In this document: piece by piece, positions 22,001 through 33,596 of the stretch
How the letters are laid out: each line of letters begins with the position of its first letter
Numbering within the stretch: the stretch's first letter is position 1
Origin: Zea mays
Taxonomy: Eukaryota > Streptophyta > Magnoliopsida > Poales > Poaceae
Assembly: GCF_902167145.1 (NCBI RefSeq)
Contig: NC_050104.1
Span: 103,303,849-103,367,848, forward strand
Direction: 5' to 3'
Length of the DNA stretch: 64,000 nucleotides
The notes under the pieces: generated by a model
The model's database searches: none
What the model was told of the DNA's origin: nothing
Seen by the model: only the letters and a program-made list of their open reading frames with translations
Position numbers and translations under genes: made by a program

Positions 22001-22934
22001 GAGTTAGTTCAAAAATGTGAAGGCTGTCAAAAATGCGCAAGAGATCAGAAACAACCTTCATCCCTAACTCAGTTAATACAGCCCACTTGGCCGTTGCAAA
22101 GGTGGGGCCTCGATTTGCTAGGGCCACTTCCACCAGCTCAAGGAAATCTAAAATATGTTGTGGTGGCGGTAGAATATTTTTCCAAGTGATTGCGGCGAAG
22201 CCTTTAGCCACAATAACTTCGGTCACTGTCCAGAATTTTTTCTGGCAAAATATTGTTTGTCGCTTCGGAGTGCCGAAGGCTATTACTGTGGACAATGGAA
22301 CACAGTTCGATGCTAAAGCTTTCAAAGAGTTTTGTGGACAAATTGGCACGAAGATTCATTTTGCATCGGTCAAACATCCGGAGTCAAATGGACTTGTTGA
22401 AAGAGCTAATGGCATTATAATGACAGGAATAATGAAGTTAATTTTCAATCAGCCCAGAGGAAAGTGGTTAGATGAATTAATCAAAGTGGTGTGGAGCCAC
22501 AACACAACAATATCAAGGTCAACAGACTTTACACCATTCAAATTATTGTTTGGTGACGAAGCAATAACCCCAGAAGAAGCTAAAGCAGGATCAATAAGAA
22601 CAGTGGCTTCGGCAGAGGACAAAGCTGATTATTTTGTGGCAAAAGATGCTATAGAAGGGATCAGGCTTCAGACTGTGGAGAACATCATAAATATCAAGCC
22701 GAAACAATAAAATGGCTTGACAGAAAAGTTCGGTTAAAAAACATCAAGCCAGGGCACTTGGTACTTCGGAGAGTTGCCAACCCAGATACAGTAGGCAAGC
22801 TACAGTTGAAGTGGGAAGGACCTTTTCTGGTAGTATCTTCGTCAAGACCCGGTTCTTACAGATTGAAGGATATGGATGTCAACGACATTCCTAGATCTTG
22901 GAATGCGGATGAGCTTCGGCGATATTATGTATAG
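19061..22934 (+). pseudogene. Tat-type pol: protease, RT, RNase H, second RNase H, integrase; frameshifted
   Basis: The frame is open for 1042 codons (19061-22189). Aspartic protease DIGSATDIIF is near residue 71. Reverse transcriptase has KANGKWRMCIDFTDLNKACP and the catalytic YVDD at about residue 441. A first, eroded RNase H follows (about 590-670). A second, archaeal-type RNase H has FCDGSW near 727, EYEALL, KTDSQV and NEHADLLAK near 837; this extra domain marks the Tat lineage. The integrase zinc region is at about 947-985 (HAGLCGSH, CEGCQKC), then GLDLLGPL holds the first catalytic Asp. At about 22188 a base seems lost and the frame changes; the integrase goes on (TVDNGTQFD, NGLVERANG). 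A second frame change near 22676 precedes the C-terminal part, ending at 22934. The copy is therefore inactive for integration. Confidence 0.9.
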
Positions 22935-23924
22935 CTTGATGTAATCTTTTTATTTTTTCCTATGGTACCCTTTTCCTTTCTAAAGGGGGAGAAAGGTTTT
23001 TAATGGGGCCATAGCATGTAATTTCTCTTTTTTATTTTTAGCTCTACAAGAGCAATATCCCCCAAAAAATGTAAATGTAAAAGCTGAGCATGCACCATCG
23101 AGTGCAAAGAGAAAAGAAAAAACAGGGAGAAGCTCGAAAGACGTCCCTAAGGGGATGCAGAGCACGACGAAGCTACAAAAAGCCGTTCCTAAGGGAGCGC
23201 AGTGTAAGTTTTCTGCTCAAAAGTCGTTCCTAAGGGAATGCAGAGCTTACAGCGAAAAGTCAACGCTGATTCCGCCGAAATATAAGGCGAAGCGTGAAAA
23301 GTTAACGCGATACCGCCTAAATAGAAGGCGAAGAAGTTCAAAAGACGTTCCCAAGGGAATGCAGAACTTACAGCAAAAAGTTAGCGCTGATACACCAAAA
23401 AATAAGCGGTGAAGCTGAAAAATAAACGGCAAACATATTTTGGTTATTCCTAAGGGGATGAAGGCTATGGTTGTGGCTTCGTATGCGTGTGTTTGGACAT
23501 TCATTTGCACGGCACATTACATCATACATTTGCATTCATAAACATTCATTTAGACATACATAGGATCATTATCATCATAACACAGGCAGTCGTTTCGGCT
23601 CTAAAAGACAAGGCTTCGGCAAAAAGAAAAAGGAGCAGTTTTTATGCTTCACTATGTACGAAAAGAAGGGAAGGTGTTTTTCGCCTTCGGCTCAAAAATG
23701 CTAATTTCGTTCACACCAAAGCACTTTAAACATTGGTGGAAGGATAAGAATATATTACAAGGTATGGACAAAGTTCACAGAGTAAAATTTAGTTACATTT
23801 TTCTTTACAAGGGTTATTACAAGAGTTCCTAGAGTTTTTTCTACAGTCATATATTCAAGCTTCATCAGTATCCATTGAGCTTCGGCTTCGGCTTCGTCAT
23901 CCGTTAAGCTTCGGCCTCGACTTC
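22935..23924 (+). repeat. Repeat-rich noncoding block 3' of Tat pol
   Basis: Between pol and the antisense gene lie degenerate tandem units, strongest at 23130-23450. Each contains GTTCCTAAGGGAATGCAGAG-like sequence followed by AGCGAAAAGTCAACGCTGAT-like sequence and a GCCGAAATATAAGGCGAAG-like piece. The same units occur inverted in the sister element at 38890-39200. 23460-23924 is AT-rich, with GCTTCGGC repeats near 23880-23940 that overlap the antisense gene's last exon. No sense gene is seen. Confidence 0.7.
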
Positions 23925-26828
23925 TTACCCCTCAGCTTCAGCCTCGGCTTCGTCGTCCTGTATGTATTAAAGTATTTTAAGCAAAATTCAAGCTTGAAGG
24001 AAGAGGTAGGCACAAGGTATGATTTTGTTACCGGCTTAAGATGACTCCGAGCTTCATCACCAGCTTTGCTTCGTCCACCCTTTGTCCATACTAGTTTTAT
24101 AAATCTATTTGCTATGCTTCGGGCAAGGTTGGGAATATTATCCAGATCTGCTGGTGATAAGCTGAAATTGGGTCTATTGATAACCTTTCCATGTTCGCAG
24201 CCAGATTTCAGGAAGGCGACAGCTGTGCCCCGAGAAGCTACCAGGGCACAAAAGTCACCATGTCCAGCTATAACTTCATCAATATCATCAATTTCACCTT
24301 CGATATGTTCGAAGGCCCCTGGCAGGTCTTCAGATGAAGGATTAACTTTTTCGCTGCTGGTTCCAACCGAATAGAAGACCTGCTTCAGCCGTTGAACACA
24401 TCGATTACTAAACTCCAGACATTTGTTTTGAAGGCTTGTCAATGATTTTTTCAAATCTAAACTTTTCTGGACCTCGGCCTCAAATTTTGCATTAAGCTTC
24501 TGCTTTTCTTGTTCGAAGCTTTCTGACTGGGAGAGAAGCTTCAGATTTAATTCTGCTATTTTAGCTTTAGCTTCTGCCAATAAGCCTTCGGTTGTCTGAA
24601 GCTCGAAGTCTTTCTTTTCAAGAGCAGCTGATTGGTCTTTTATCTTGCTTTCTAAGTTTTCAATTATAACTTCGTGTTTTTTATCTTCCAAATCTTGCTG
24701 CATTTTCAAAGCTTTACTCAGTAGCATACTCTGCATACAAACAACCTTCATTAGAAAACATCTTCGTTATTGAAATAATAAAAGTTAAAGAAAAGTTTAC
24801 CTTGAAATTGGAATAGAATAAACTACCGACGATGTGCTGTCGTCGGTAGCGGCTAATGTCCGTCTCGAGCTTCGGGAAACCAATACTCTTTGATAGAGTA
24901 CCAATAACCCTCGCTCCGGTATGATCCCGGACGCAGCCCAACTTTTCGTCATCAACGCCACCGAAGAGAAGTGCTCCCGACCGATATCCGCAAGATATGG
25001 CATATTCTTTTAGCTCTTCTTTTTCAGCCTTCGTCAATTCTTGCCCAGCTAAGTTTTGAAAGTTGAAAATTTCATCTTCCGAAGTGTCTTCGGCTATTTC
25101 TTTCTCCTTTTCGGGCTCTGGGGCCATAGTTTCTTTGGTGGCTGCGGCATCTTCTTCTGCGGCCATGTTTAGCAGTATCTTATCAATATCAGCAATCGTG
25201 CTTTCTAAATGAATATCTTCGGCTCTGGCAGCTTCGGCAGTTGTGGCTTCCGAAGGTGCAGCTTCGGTAGCTCTCGTGCTCTCAACAGCTGGCGCCTTCG
25301 GAGTTGAAGCTCCTGGTGGTGTCCCTTCGATGACTTCTGTCACTGTAATGATTCTTTGCTTTTTTGGCCTAGCTGCCTTCTTCGTTTTTGCGGGCTCCTT
25401 TTCCTTCTGAAAAAGCTTCGTCAGATGTGGCCCCAGTGGACTTAGCTTGATAGGCAAAGATTCAGTCATTACCTTTAAGATTTCCTCCACTTCGGTGGCA
25501 GAGGGTGTTGCAGCAGTTTCTTCTTCATCAATTGCCTTCTGCTTCGGAACTGTAGCTTTTCTCTTCTTCGGAACACCTGTTTTCGGCTCAGGCTCCAGCT
25601 TTTTCTTCTTCGGTTGTTCTTCATCGTCTTTATTCAGAGCACCAGCTACTATTTTCCTCTTTTGCCCTTCGGCATCCTTGTCTAGCCGCTCGTAGTCGGG
25701 GTACTCAAAATCTAGAGCATCCATTACTCGGTTTAACCTTCGCTTCGGATGGGTGCCGAAGGCTGCAGTCATCAATTGATCTTCTTTTTTAGAGTAATTG
25801 CCGAGTATTTCATTGCACATTACTTCGATCGTGTCCAGCCACTCTTGGCAAGGCACTTTGAAATGTTTCTTGAATTTATAATGGTAAGGCAACCGAATAA
25901 ATTCCCCCTTCTTCTTTTCCCCCTTCAGCTTTGGCATGTCCCACTCCTTCAAAGTTGGGAACACTCTGAAGGCCAAAAACTCTTGCACTAAGTCCCTAGT
26001 GCCGATATGATCTGCAATAACTCGAAATTCAGCCAGGGCAATTTGGCTCGGACTCCCTGGTGTCATGTCGCACCGGGGTCTGGTCTCTCCGAAGATCAAT
26101 TCTAACGGACTTTGGACTAGCTTCTCCTTCTCTTCGTCAACTTTGACGTAGAACCACTCAGACTTCCAGCCAGCTAGCCACTTGCTTCGGTAGCTAATCA
26201 CTGGAAATTTTGTATTCTTGCGAAAGGCAAAGTTGTAGCAGCCAAAATTTTCATGTAGCCCATCTCCTCTAGCTTTTGTCTGATAATGAAGCTCGTGCAC
26301 TCGGCAGAAGCCTTCGCCAAATGGCTCCACCCCTTGGCTTCGGAGAGCCCAGATATAAACGCTAAGCCTAACGATAGCTTTAGGAGTTAGCTGATGAAGG
26401 TAGACCCCAAACTTCTTCAATACATCAGCAATCATCTTGTTCAAAGGAAATCTTAAACCAGCTTTAAAGAAACTTTTGAAGACCACTACTTCATCCTTTC
26501 CTGGCTTTGGAGTAGTCTCTTCCCCACCAAAACGAACCAGCTCTTTCTTCGCTTCACTGAAATAGCCCAAATTTAACAGCTTAGGCAAATCACCTTCGGA
26601 GATGGTGGATTTCCCAAAATCCAGGTGGCTGGGTCTACTTGGCACTGCGCTGTAATCATCTTCAGACTCAGTCTCCTCAACATCAGCCTGCTCTACTTCA
26701 GCGGCAGGTGCATCCTCTAATGCTACTAGCCCTGAGCGCTTCATTACTTTGGAGATTGGGGCAGTTTCGGCACCTTCGGCCTCTTCTCCGTCGCGAGTAA
26801 CCCTAGCTGTGGAACGTACTCTAGCCAT
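23925..26828 (-). CDS. Antisense gene of the Tat element (putative gypsy-type transposon domain, PF04195-like)
   Basis: Read opposite to pol. Three exons are predicted: 26828-24801, 24730-24032 and 23957-23925, with introns of 70 and 74 bp and intact GT-AG ends. The product is about 920 residues. The N-terminal half has a conserved globular region: KSFFKAGLRFPLNKM, YLHQLTPKAIVRL, WFYVKVDEE, IGTRDLVQEFLAFRVFP and a KRRLNRVMDALDFEYPDY end. Then comes a long Lys/Glu/Ala/Thr-rich disordered part with KKKK and KKRK basic patches. A coiled coil (exon 2, about residues 680-780) and GDFCALVASRG/GCEHGK close the protein. All frames are open and there is a TATA box 200 bp upstream, so it could be expressed. 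Its counterpart in the other Tat element (35212-38437) has the same exon plan. I believe it corresponds to the extra antisense ORF reported for Grande. Its function is unknown; a coiled-coil nuclear protein is a guess. Confidence 0.7.
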
Positions 26829-27030
26829 CTAGTGATTGAATTTCTTGTTTTTCGAATAAAGTTGAAATTTTTTCTTAACTTTGCTGAAGCTCTTTCTCGT
26901 TACGAAGCTTGAGCAAAATAAATAGCTTCGGTCGCAGAAGCAGTGAGCAAGCTTCGGCTTTGGTCAATATTTTGGCAGCAAAATAGTGCAATAGCAATGA
27001 ATGTTGTGGTAACTTCACACCTACCCGTCT

Positions 27031-27040
27031 GTTTATATAG
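27031..27040 (-). promoter_or_regulatory. TATA box of the Tat antisense gene
   Basis: On the minus strand CTATATAAAC lies about 200 bp upstream of the ATG at 26828, between the gene and the 3' LTR. The sister gene has a TATA box in the equivalent place (35061-35068), which supports a dedicated internal promoter. Confidence 0.6.
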
Positions 27041-27306
27041 TGCCGCAGGTGAGAAGGTGAATCATCAAGGTCTCCCACACCGGACAAATAGCCACCCGCA
27101 CTCACTGAACGATGGGCCACAGAGTCCGAGAAGGTGAATCGTCAGTGCGCGCATAACTGCTGCAAGATGGGGCCACCTCGCGCGTGGATTATTTTAATCG
27201 TTTCTCGCTAATGAGCTCAGGGAAGGTGTTTTTCGGATCTTCGGCATCCCGAAGCCTAGAAGACTTTTTCACGGATCAAGCTTGTTATGAAAAACGATCT
27301 AGAACA

Positions 27307-27319
27307 GCGAAGGGGCTAC
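27307..27319 (+). other. Polypurine tract of the pol-bearing Tat element
   Basis: GCGAAGGGGCTAC lies directly before the 3' LTR start TGTTGGGG. The sister element has the same GAGGGGCTAC at its own LTR edge (34904-34914, minus). Confidence 0.7.
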
Positions 27320-27951
27320 TGTTGGGGGTATGCTTCGTAGCCGAAGATCCTAAAGAAAGAAAACACCTTTGGCATATCCTCTCAAGAGCAGCGCCGAAGC
27401 TATCGCCTATAAAGCTTTGGCACAGTGACATGCCTCAAGACGAAGGGGTGAACCGACTTAAAGATGAAATGACCTAAAAGACCCATGATGTTCTGTGTCT
27501 TTATTGTAGTCGATTGTAAAGAGCATAAATGTAATTATACACAGGCTGCGCTCTGTGCCTATAAATAGGTGAACAGTACCCCTGTACTATTCACTCAATC
27601 TTGTAATCGCTGACACATTACACTGGAATTATTGCTTTCTGCCAAGGCGAAGGTATAAATGTACCTAAATATTATGTTTTAATATTTAGGTTTGTATAAT
27701 AAAATATGTGAATAATATTATCTATTTTTGGTACATCTTTCTCTAATGTTTTATATTTTATATTTCATTTTACATTGTATTATAAGTCTGATCACGAAGG
27801 TGTGACCTTCGTGATATTTTGCTCATGGCCTTCGTCCGAAGTTCATTAAATCCTTGGGGAGATAATGCTTCAGCGGACGAAGGGCATTAATATTTAACAT
27901 TTTATGTTGCCTTGTTCTTAATTCATAGCATTTAAGAACAAGTCCCCAACA
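27320..27951 (+). repeat. 3' LTR of the pol-bearing Tat element
   Basis: 632 bp, aligned end to end with 18315-18946 without length change. I count about 22 differences, most of them transitions. Confidence 0.9.
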
Positions 27952-27956
27952 CTGTC

Positions 27957-29319
27957 TAAAAGGTAAGGTTCTTATGTCCTCACCTTGGAGTTTAGCTCTT
28001 TTTATTCTCCTCCACTGTTCTCTTTATGTTTTCTGCTCTCTTTGGTTAGCCGTACAAGGAAGATTTGATGCCGTCGAATAGAACTTCGTTGAAACGCAAC
28101 GTCGCCTGGATAAACTAGAGAAGGAAAACATCACCTGTCGAATACGGTGGATGTCGTAAGCATGCAATCTGGGGTTACCTTTTGCGCCTGGGTCCGAATC
28201 GCAAATCTCCCGCTTTGAGAGCTTCACGGGTCGAGTCTGGGAGCTCAAAATCGAATTTTTCTGCTGGGGGGATCTGCCATGCCTTCACAGTTGCTATGTC
28301 CCATTTTGAAGGTTGAATTGAACTGGAGGCCCTAAGTGAAGGTTATTGTTATGCCTAGAGTGATACAGAGCTTGTCGAAATGGTGAAAGCTGCGGAGCCC
28401 TTTGCTCGAAAAGTGGGAGTCGCCTTGCTCGGCTGCGCACCCCCTAGGAGGGGTTAAGGAAGATCTATGTCTTTGTAATGGTCAAGGGACAGAACTTTTG
28501 TCAGTATTTCTTCAACTCTATGAACATCCGTGTTGGTTGGCGTCAGGCCGGGCCTAGGTTGGAGTTCGCTCCCCTTTTCCTATGTCCGACACCAAGAACA
28601 GTTTCGAAAACATGTTTTATTCATATCCGTCTAGGGATACAAATGGGGTGTGGACACACCCATGCCGACAAACTCCCGTGGGCTCTCATCGGAGGCATCA
28701 TGCCTAACGTTCCCTCTGGCTTGTGCCATGCGTGGCGCCCCATTATGCTGGTGCCATCGGTAGTGCATATCCCTTCTGGAGGGTAGGGGTCGTGATGGTC
28801 GGGCGTCCTTTGTTTTCATTGTTGGGAGGCTTTTCCTCGCTGCTCGTTGGGGAGCCAGGGTCAGAGTCTGAGTCTGAGCAGAGTACATCGAAGATAAGGT
28901 TTTTGTAGCCGTCGATCATCCCAACAAACTCCAGATCGTTGGTATTTGGGAGGTGGCCCTGGGCCATGAGGGCTGCGATCACCCCCAAGGCGTGATGCAG
29001 GTGAGTGGAAGTACGCCAGGGCTATCGCTAGAGCCACCAAGGCAAGGCAGCCTTTCCTCGTCGTACAACATAGAAAGTTCCACGTAGGACGAGAAAAAGG
29101 CCCACACATCATCATATGAGGGTTTGGGCCCATATGGATTGCAATCTGTCACCTTATCTCATCGCCCCGTAGGGTAAGGATGATCCTTGCCCTATACTTT
29201 GCCCCTACAGGACGAGGATGAGGCCACCAAGTGCTTCCACAACGACGTCAGGGTTTTCGGGCAGAGAAGGTTGAGCGGGCAACACTCAGATCATCTCGCC
29301 TTCTTCGTTAATGGTGAAG
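27957..29319 (+). pseudogene. Degraded retroelement backbone, fragment 3
   Basis: The sense frame left at 18314 resumes here and soon meets an intron-like GTAAGG donor (27963). An acceptor-like TTAG follows at 28046-28049. Then come a coiled-coil scrap with ETQRRLDKLEKENIT (about 28089-28133) and stops. 28300-29319 is GC-rich with only short frames on both strands and no domain I recognise. It holds an exon-like GTGATGCAG/GTGAGTGG junction near 29000. It is interrupted at 29320 by the solo LTR and appears to continue at 42326. Identity is uncertain. Confidence 0.4.
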
Positions 29320-29785
29320 TCGAGTGTAATATCCCAAAAAAAAGTTGACCAAAAGTTGATCTTCGTTGCGTGAATGTGGGAAAAGGGTTGTGGGCCGTTG
29401 GATGCAAAGTCAGAAGTCATCTGAGGCGTCGTTTCTTTTCTCCCACAAAACCCTAGGTGGTCGCCCCTTTTCTTTCCCCCTTCCTGGCCGCCCCTTCCCT
29501 CCCCTCCCTGGAGCCGCCCCTCTCCTCCCCATTTGCAGCCGCCCTCTACCCTCTCCACTACTTCCTCCTCCCTCTAGATCTCCTCCACGCAGCAAGGATC
29601 GAGAAGAGAATGAGCAAGTTGGATTGAAGAGGAAGAGAGGACCAAGGAGATGTTCTATCCCCATCTCTTCTTGCAGATTTTCTTGGAGAAACCCTAGGTA
29701 AGGATGAGATCCATGTTCCTCCCTGAAATTAAGTGTTTTTGGAGGTTTTGGATCATGGGGATTGAAGGATTAGAGGTTGGATTAG

Positions 29786-29985
29786 GGTCCTGTTTGGCAC
29801 AGCTGCTGCTTGTTGAAAAAGCAGCTTATCTAATAAGCTGGTGAAAAGCAGCTTCTGCTTGTCGGCTGCTTTTAGTGTATTCTGAGAAGCAGCTGAACTG
29901 ATAAGCTGCTGCAGAAGCTAGCTGTTTGGCAGAACTTCTGCTTAAATTTGTGAAGAAGCTGAAAATAAGTTGTGCCAAACAGGGC
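29786..29985. mobile_element. MITE, about 200 bp
   Basis: Inverted termini are GGTCCTGTTTGGCACA at 29786 and TGTGCCAAACAGGGCC ending at 29985. The interior is also largely self-complementary (AGCAGCTTATCTAATAAGCTG, and GCAGCT repeats). It is flanked by TAG on both sides (29783-29785 and 29986-29988), perhaps a 3-bp target duplication. It is noncoding. CCTGTTTGGC termini are common in grass MITEs; the superfamily is not settled (Harbinger/Tourist-like by a 3-bp duplication). Confidence 0.7.
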
Positions 29986-30496
29986 CTAGATGTGGGGTTA
30001 GATTTTAATCTCGAATTTAGTTTCTGCATAATGGCAGATTCGATAGTTTCTGTTCATGCCAGTTTTCCTTGGTCTTAGTCGCCTCAAAAAAATAAAAAGC
30101 CTATTTATGAGTCATAGATAATTTATAGATCTTTACGTGGCCGGAAAGAACACCTCAATCGGACATCAGATCAGAGAGGTATTGCAGTTTGATTATAGCA
30201 GTTTTTTAGTCTCATAATTCTGTGCAGAATCTGTTCTCTTAAGATTTAGGTAATTTTATCAACAGAATTAAACTTTGGGTTTGTAAGAGAAGTTGTAGAT
30301 AATTTTATAAGATTTCCAGATTGATAAAGAGTGTATTCATATGAATTTTGAAACTCCAGTTATGTCTGTTTTACTATGGCTATTCCTGTTTGCCTGGTAA
30401 AAACGAGCGGGTCTGTTCACTGGTGGGTTTCGTCTTGAAATTGGCCGAATTGGCTCTTCCAACTATGGAGACTTTTGTAGAGGGATAAAAGTTCTT

Positions 30497-31473
30497 AGAG
30501 TAGTCTACCGTTCTGCCCTCCCCCATTCCGCGCGCAGAAAAAAAAATTAAACTATAGCTCCTCACGGATCGAACCTTGGATTTTGAATAGAATGCCTAAC
30601 CTTCCACCATCTAGCCAACGTGACTCTTGTTGATTTGTGTATAACTTCAACTAATACGTCTTTTGTGTTTAACCTGCCGTCCACTATGTATGCTCACTGA
30701 GTCTAGAAAAACATTTATAGCTTGGCCCCTGATCTTTCTGGAATTTGGGAGCAGTCCAGGAAATAAAGAAAATAGGGAAAAAGAGTTTAGAAATTGATTT
30801 TTAGTTCAAAAATAATTGCAGAAACCCATTTAATTCATGGAAATTTCATATTAAATCCAAATGAGTTCATTCCAATTTCTATAATTCTATAATATTATTT
30901 TTTATCACATAATACCTCTGTTTTGTCATGAAAACAACAATAAAATTGATTTCCTAATTAATCCTATATCAAATACATAGAAACTTTGGAAATTCGTAAC
31001 TTCCCCATTTTAATTCCAAATTGAACCGTTCCAGTTGTGTTAGTCTCGTATGAATATTTACTACGCAGTAACAACATTGATTATACCATGTTTCATACTT
31101 TTATAATTAGATATTTATTTATCCTATGTTAATTGGGTTAATCTATGTCTATTGGATTAATTTATTTAATATATTAATATAGTATTCTAACTTTATGGTT
31201 ATATGATGTTTGACCATTAGTCTTGCAAACACACACACTTACCTTTTTCTTTAAGCAAAAGCGTATGGTGGTACGTGTCCGATGACTAACGATGTACGAG
31301 GGAATTTCTTTCGGTATGTGTGAAACGTGCTCTCCAATAATGAGACCATGCAAATCGTGACGTATATCAAAGTCTGCATGATACTGATGGTTGCAATGTA
31401 GTGGTGAAACAGATAGATTATAAATAACAAAATTTATGTATGGTCAGAATCATAAATTGATTATGAAACATTT
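30497..31473 (+). mobile_element. Helitron copy A, 5'- and 3'-truncated
   Basis: It is about 98% identical by eye to 31530-32506 (offset 1033 bp), the 5' half of Helitron copy B. It lacks the TCTATACTAC terminus that B has, and breaks off exactly where B begins. It is AT-rich and carries no gene. Near 30548 it has CTCACGGATCGAACCTTGGAT, a phrase repeated in B. Confidence 0.6.
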
Positions 31474-33596
31474 TCTATACTACTTATTAAGAAGGTAAGA
31501 GTAGTGTGCCGTTCTGCCCTCCCGCGTTCTGCCGTTCTGCCCTCCCCCGTTCCGCGTGCAAAAAAAAAATTAAACTGTGGCTCCTTAAGGATCGAACCTT
31601 GGATCTATTGAGCATTGAGCAGAATGCCTAGCCTTCCACAATCTAGCCAACGTGACTCTTGTTGAATTGTGTACAACTTAAACAAAGACGTCTTTTGTGT
31701 TTAACCCGCCGTCCACTCTGTATGCTCACTGAGTCTAGAAAAACATTTATAGCTTGGCCCCTGATCTTTCTGGAATTTGGGACGCAGTCCAGGAAATAAA
31801 GAAAATAGGGAAAAGGAGTTTAGAAATTGATTTTTAGTTTAAAAATAATTGCAGAAACCCATTTAATTCATGGAAATTTCATATTAAATCCAAATGAGTT
31901 CATTCCAATTTCTATAATTCTATAATATTATTTTTTATCACATAATACCTCTGTTTTGTCATGAAAACAACAATAAAATTGATTTCCTAATTAATCCTAT
32001 ATCAAATACATAGAAACTTTGGAAATTCGTAACTTCCCCATTTTAATTCCAAATTGAACCGTTCCAGTTGTGTTAGTCTCGTATGAATATTTACTATGTA
32101 GTAACAACATTGATTATACCATTTTTCATACTTTTATAATTAGATATTTATTTATCCTATGTTAATTGGGTTAATCTATGTCTATTGGATTAATTTATTT
32201 AATATATTAATATAGTATTCTAACTTTATGGTTATACGATGTTTGACCATTAGTCTTGCAAACACACACACTTACCTTTTTCTTTAAGCAAAAGCGTATG
32301 GTGGTACGTGTCCGATGACTAACGATGTATGAGGGAATTTCTTCCGGTATGTGTGAAACGTGCTCTCCAATAATGAGACCATGCAAATCGTGACATATAT
32401 CAAAGTCTGCATGATATTGATGGTTGCAATGTAGTGGTGAAACAGATAGATTATAAATAACAAAATTTATGTATGGTCAGAATCACAAATTGATTATGAA
32501 ACATTTTCTCATAACGGTATAACACATATTTTGTATATAAGTTATCATAGTATACTGGTATTATATATTCTCGTTTATGTTCTTGGTGCAGATCCCTATT
32601 TCTTATAAATCTTATCTCTACTATTCCATTCACCTCTCTCTCCTCTCCCACATTTAAACGGTAAAAATCTAAAATTATGCAAAAATAAAGATTAATAATT
32701 TGTGAGTCGTGGCAACGCACGAGCACCTGACTATGTTTGGTTAATGCATGTCTGATTTCTGCTGACGAGTGTTTCAAACAACAACTGTAGATTTGGGGCA
32801 GTCAACTTGTGTAGGCATTGGTGGTGACCCGTTCAATATCACATATACACATTTTGAAATATTTTAAGCAAAGTACATATTTTAAGCAAAAGCCTTCCTT
32901 TTTTAAATCTATTATGAAATATCTTGTCATGGATTTTGTACTTTGCTCTGTGCAATTAATCCCTTGTCTGGCATTATCTGGTACTTGAATACTTAAAGTG
33001 TATTTTTTTATTCCAAATGCTACATACATATGTTTTTCAGTCAGCACAACTCCATCTCATTTTGTAGTTTTCTTAGTGTTCAATACTATTTGGATTCTAT
33101 TAAGTCAGAAATAGCAAAGATAACATAGAAATGTGGACTTCCAAATGCAGAAGCAATTGGAAATTGTACATCTTATGCAACTTGATCGAACTGTTATATT
33201 TTAGATCTTTTGTTTAGCATTTTTTAATCCACATATATTTCTCTATCATATAAAACTCTATATTGATTCTTTAAAATAATTTATATAAATTTGATAATGT
33301 TTGTCACAACTCACACGAATTCTGTATACCATAATGAATTGATGGTTGAGAGATTATGCGCGAGGCATGCAAATTAACAAGACTCATACAAGCGTCGAAC
33401 AGTGTGTTGATGATGATCAGAGACACAAGGGCAGCACATGATCAGATCTTAACATGTTTGGATTCCGAACAGGCTTTTCTCCAGATCCCCAAGGAAGAAG
33501 AAGATCCGGTCAGATATATGTCGATGCTCATCCCAACGTACATAAGCTATCAATGGTATTATATGTTCCCGTTGCAACGCACGGGCACACAACTAG
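31474..33596 (+). mobile_element. Helitron copy B with both termini
   Basis: The 5' end TCTATACTACTTATTAAG at 31474 fits the maize Helitron 5' consensus as I remember it. The 3' end is ACGGGCACACAACTAG at 33596 with the next base T, as expected for insertion before T. The left flanking base is T rather than the usual A. A hairpin precedes the 3' end. From 32566 to 33561 there is extra sequence flanked by an 11-bp direct repeat TGGTATTATAT (32555-32565 and 33554-33564), probably a later insertion or filler. 33356-33570 has an open stretch (IRDTRAAHDQILTCLDSEQA) that could be a captured gene fragment; not identified. No Rep/helicase gene, so it is non-autonomous. Confidence 0.6.
33568..33585 (+). 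other. Helitron 3' terminal hairpin
   Basis: CCCGT-TGCAACGC-ACGGG, 11 bp before the CTAG end. The related terminus at 44753 (minus) has CCCAT-TGCAAAGC-ATGGG, a compensated base-pair change. Helitrons use such hairpins as termination signals. Confidence 0.7.

Larger units (their letters stand above)
18315..27951 (+). mobile_element. Tat-lineage (Grande-like) Gypsy element, pol present, gag absent
   Basis: LTRs of 632 bp at 18315-18946 and 27320-27951 flank it. Both start TGTTGGGGGTATGC and end GTCCCCAACA. By eye they differ at about 22 positions. Flanks CTGTG (18310-18314) and CTGTC (27952-27956) look like a target duplication with one change. Order: LTR, primer site, pol, repeat-rich noncoding block, antisense gene, polypurine tract, LTR. 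Only about 115 bp separates the primer site from the pol frame, so gag has been deleted. The antisense gene and 3' repeats match what is known of maize Grande, a Tat element; the name is inference. Confidence 0.85.

Noticed and set aside
29366..29701. Proline/arginine-rich frames around 29366-29701
   Set aside because: GC-rich LTR leader with frames on both strands; no domain, and a splice-donor-like sequence at the end fits an untranslated leader.
32615..32737. 120-bp mini-Helitron
   Set aside because: Both ends resemble Helitron termini but the 3' end reads CTAT instead of CTAG, so it is only mentioned as a possibility.
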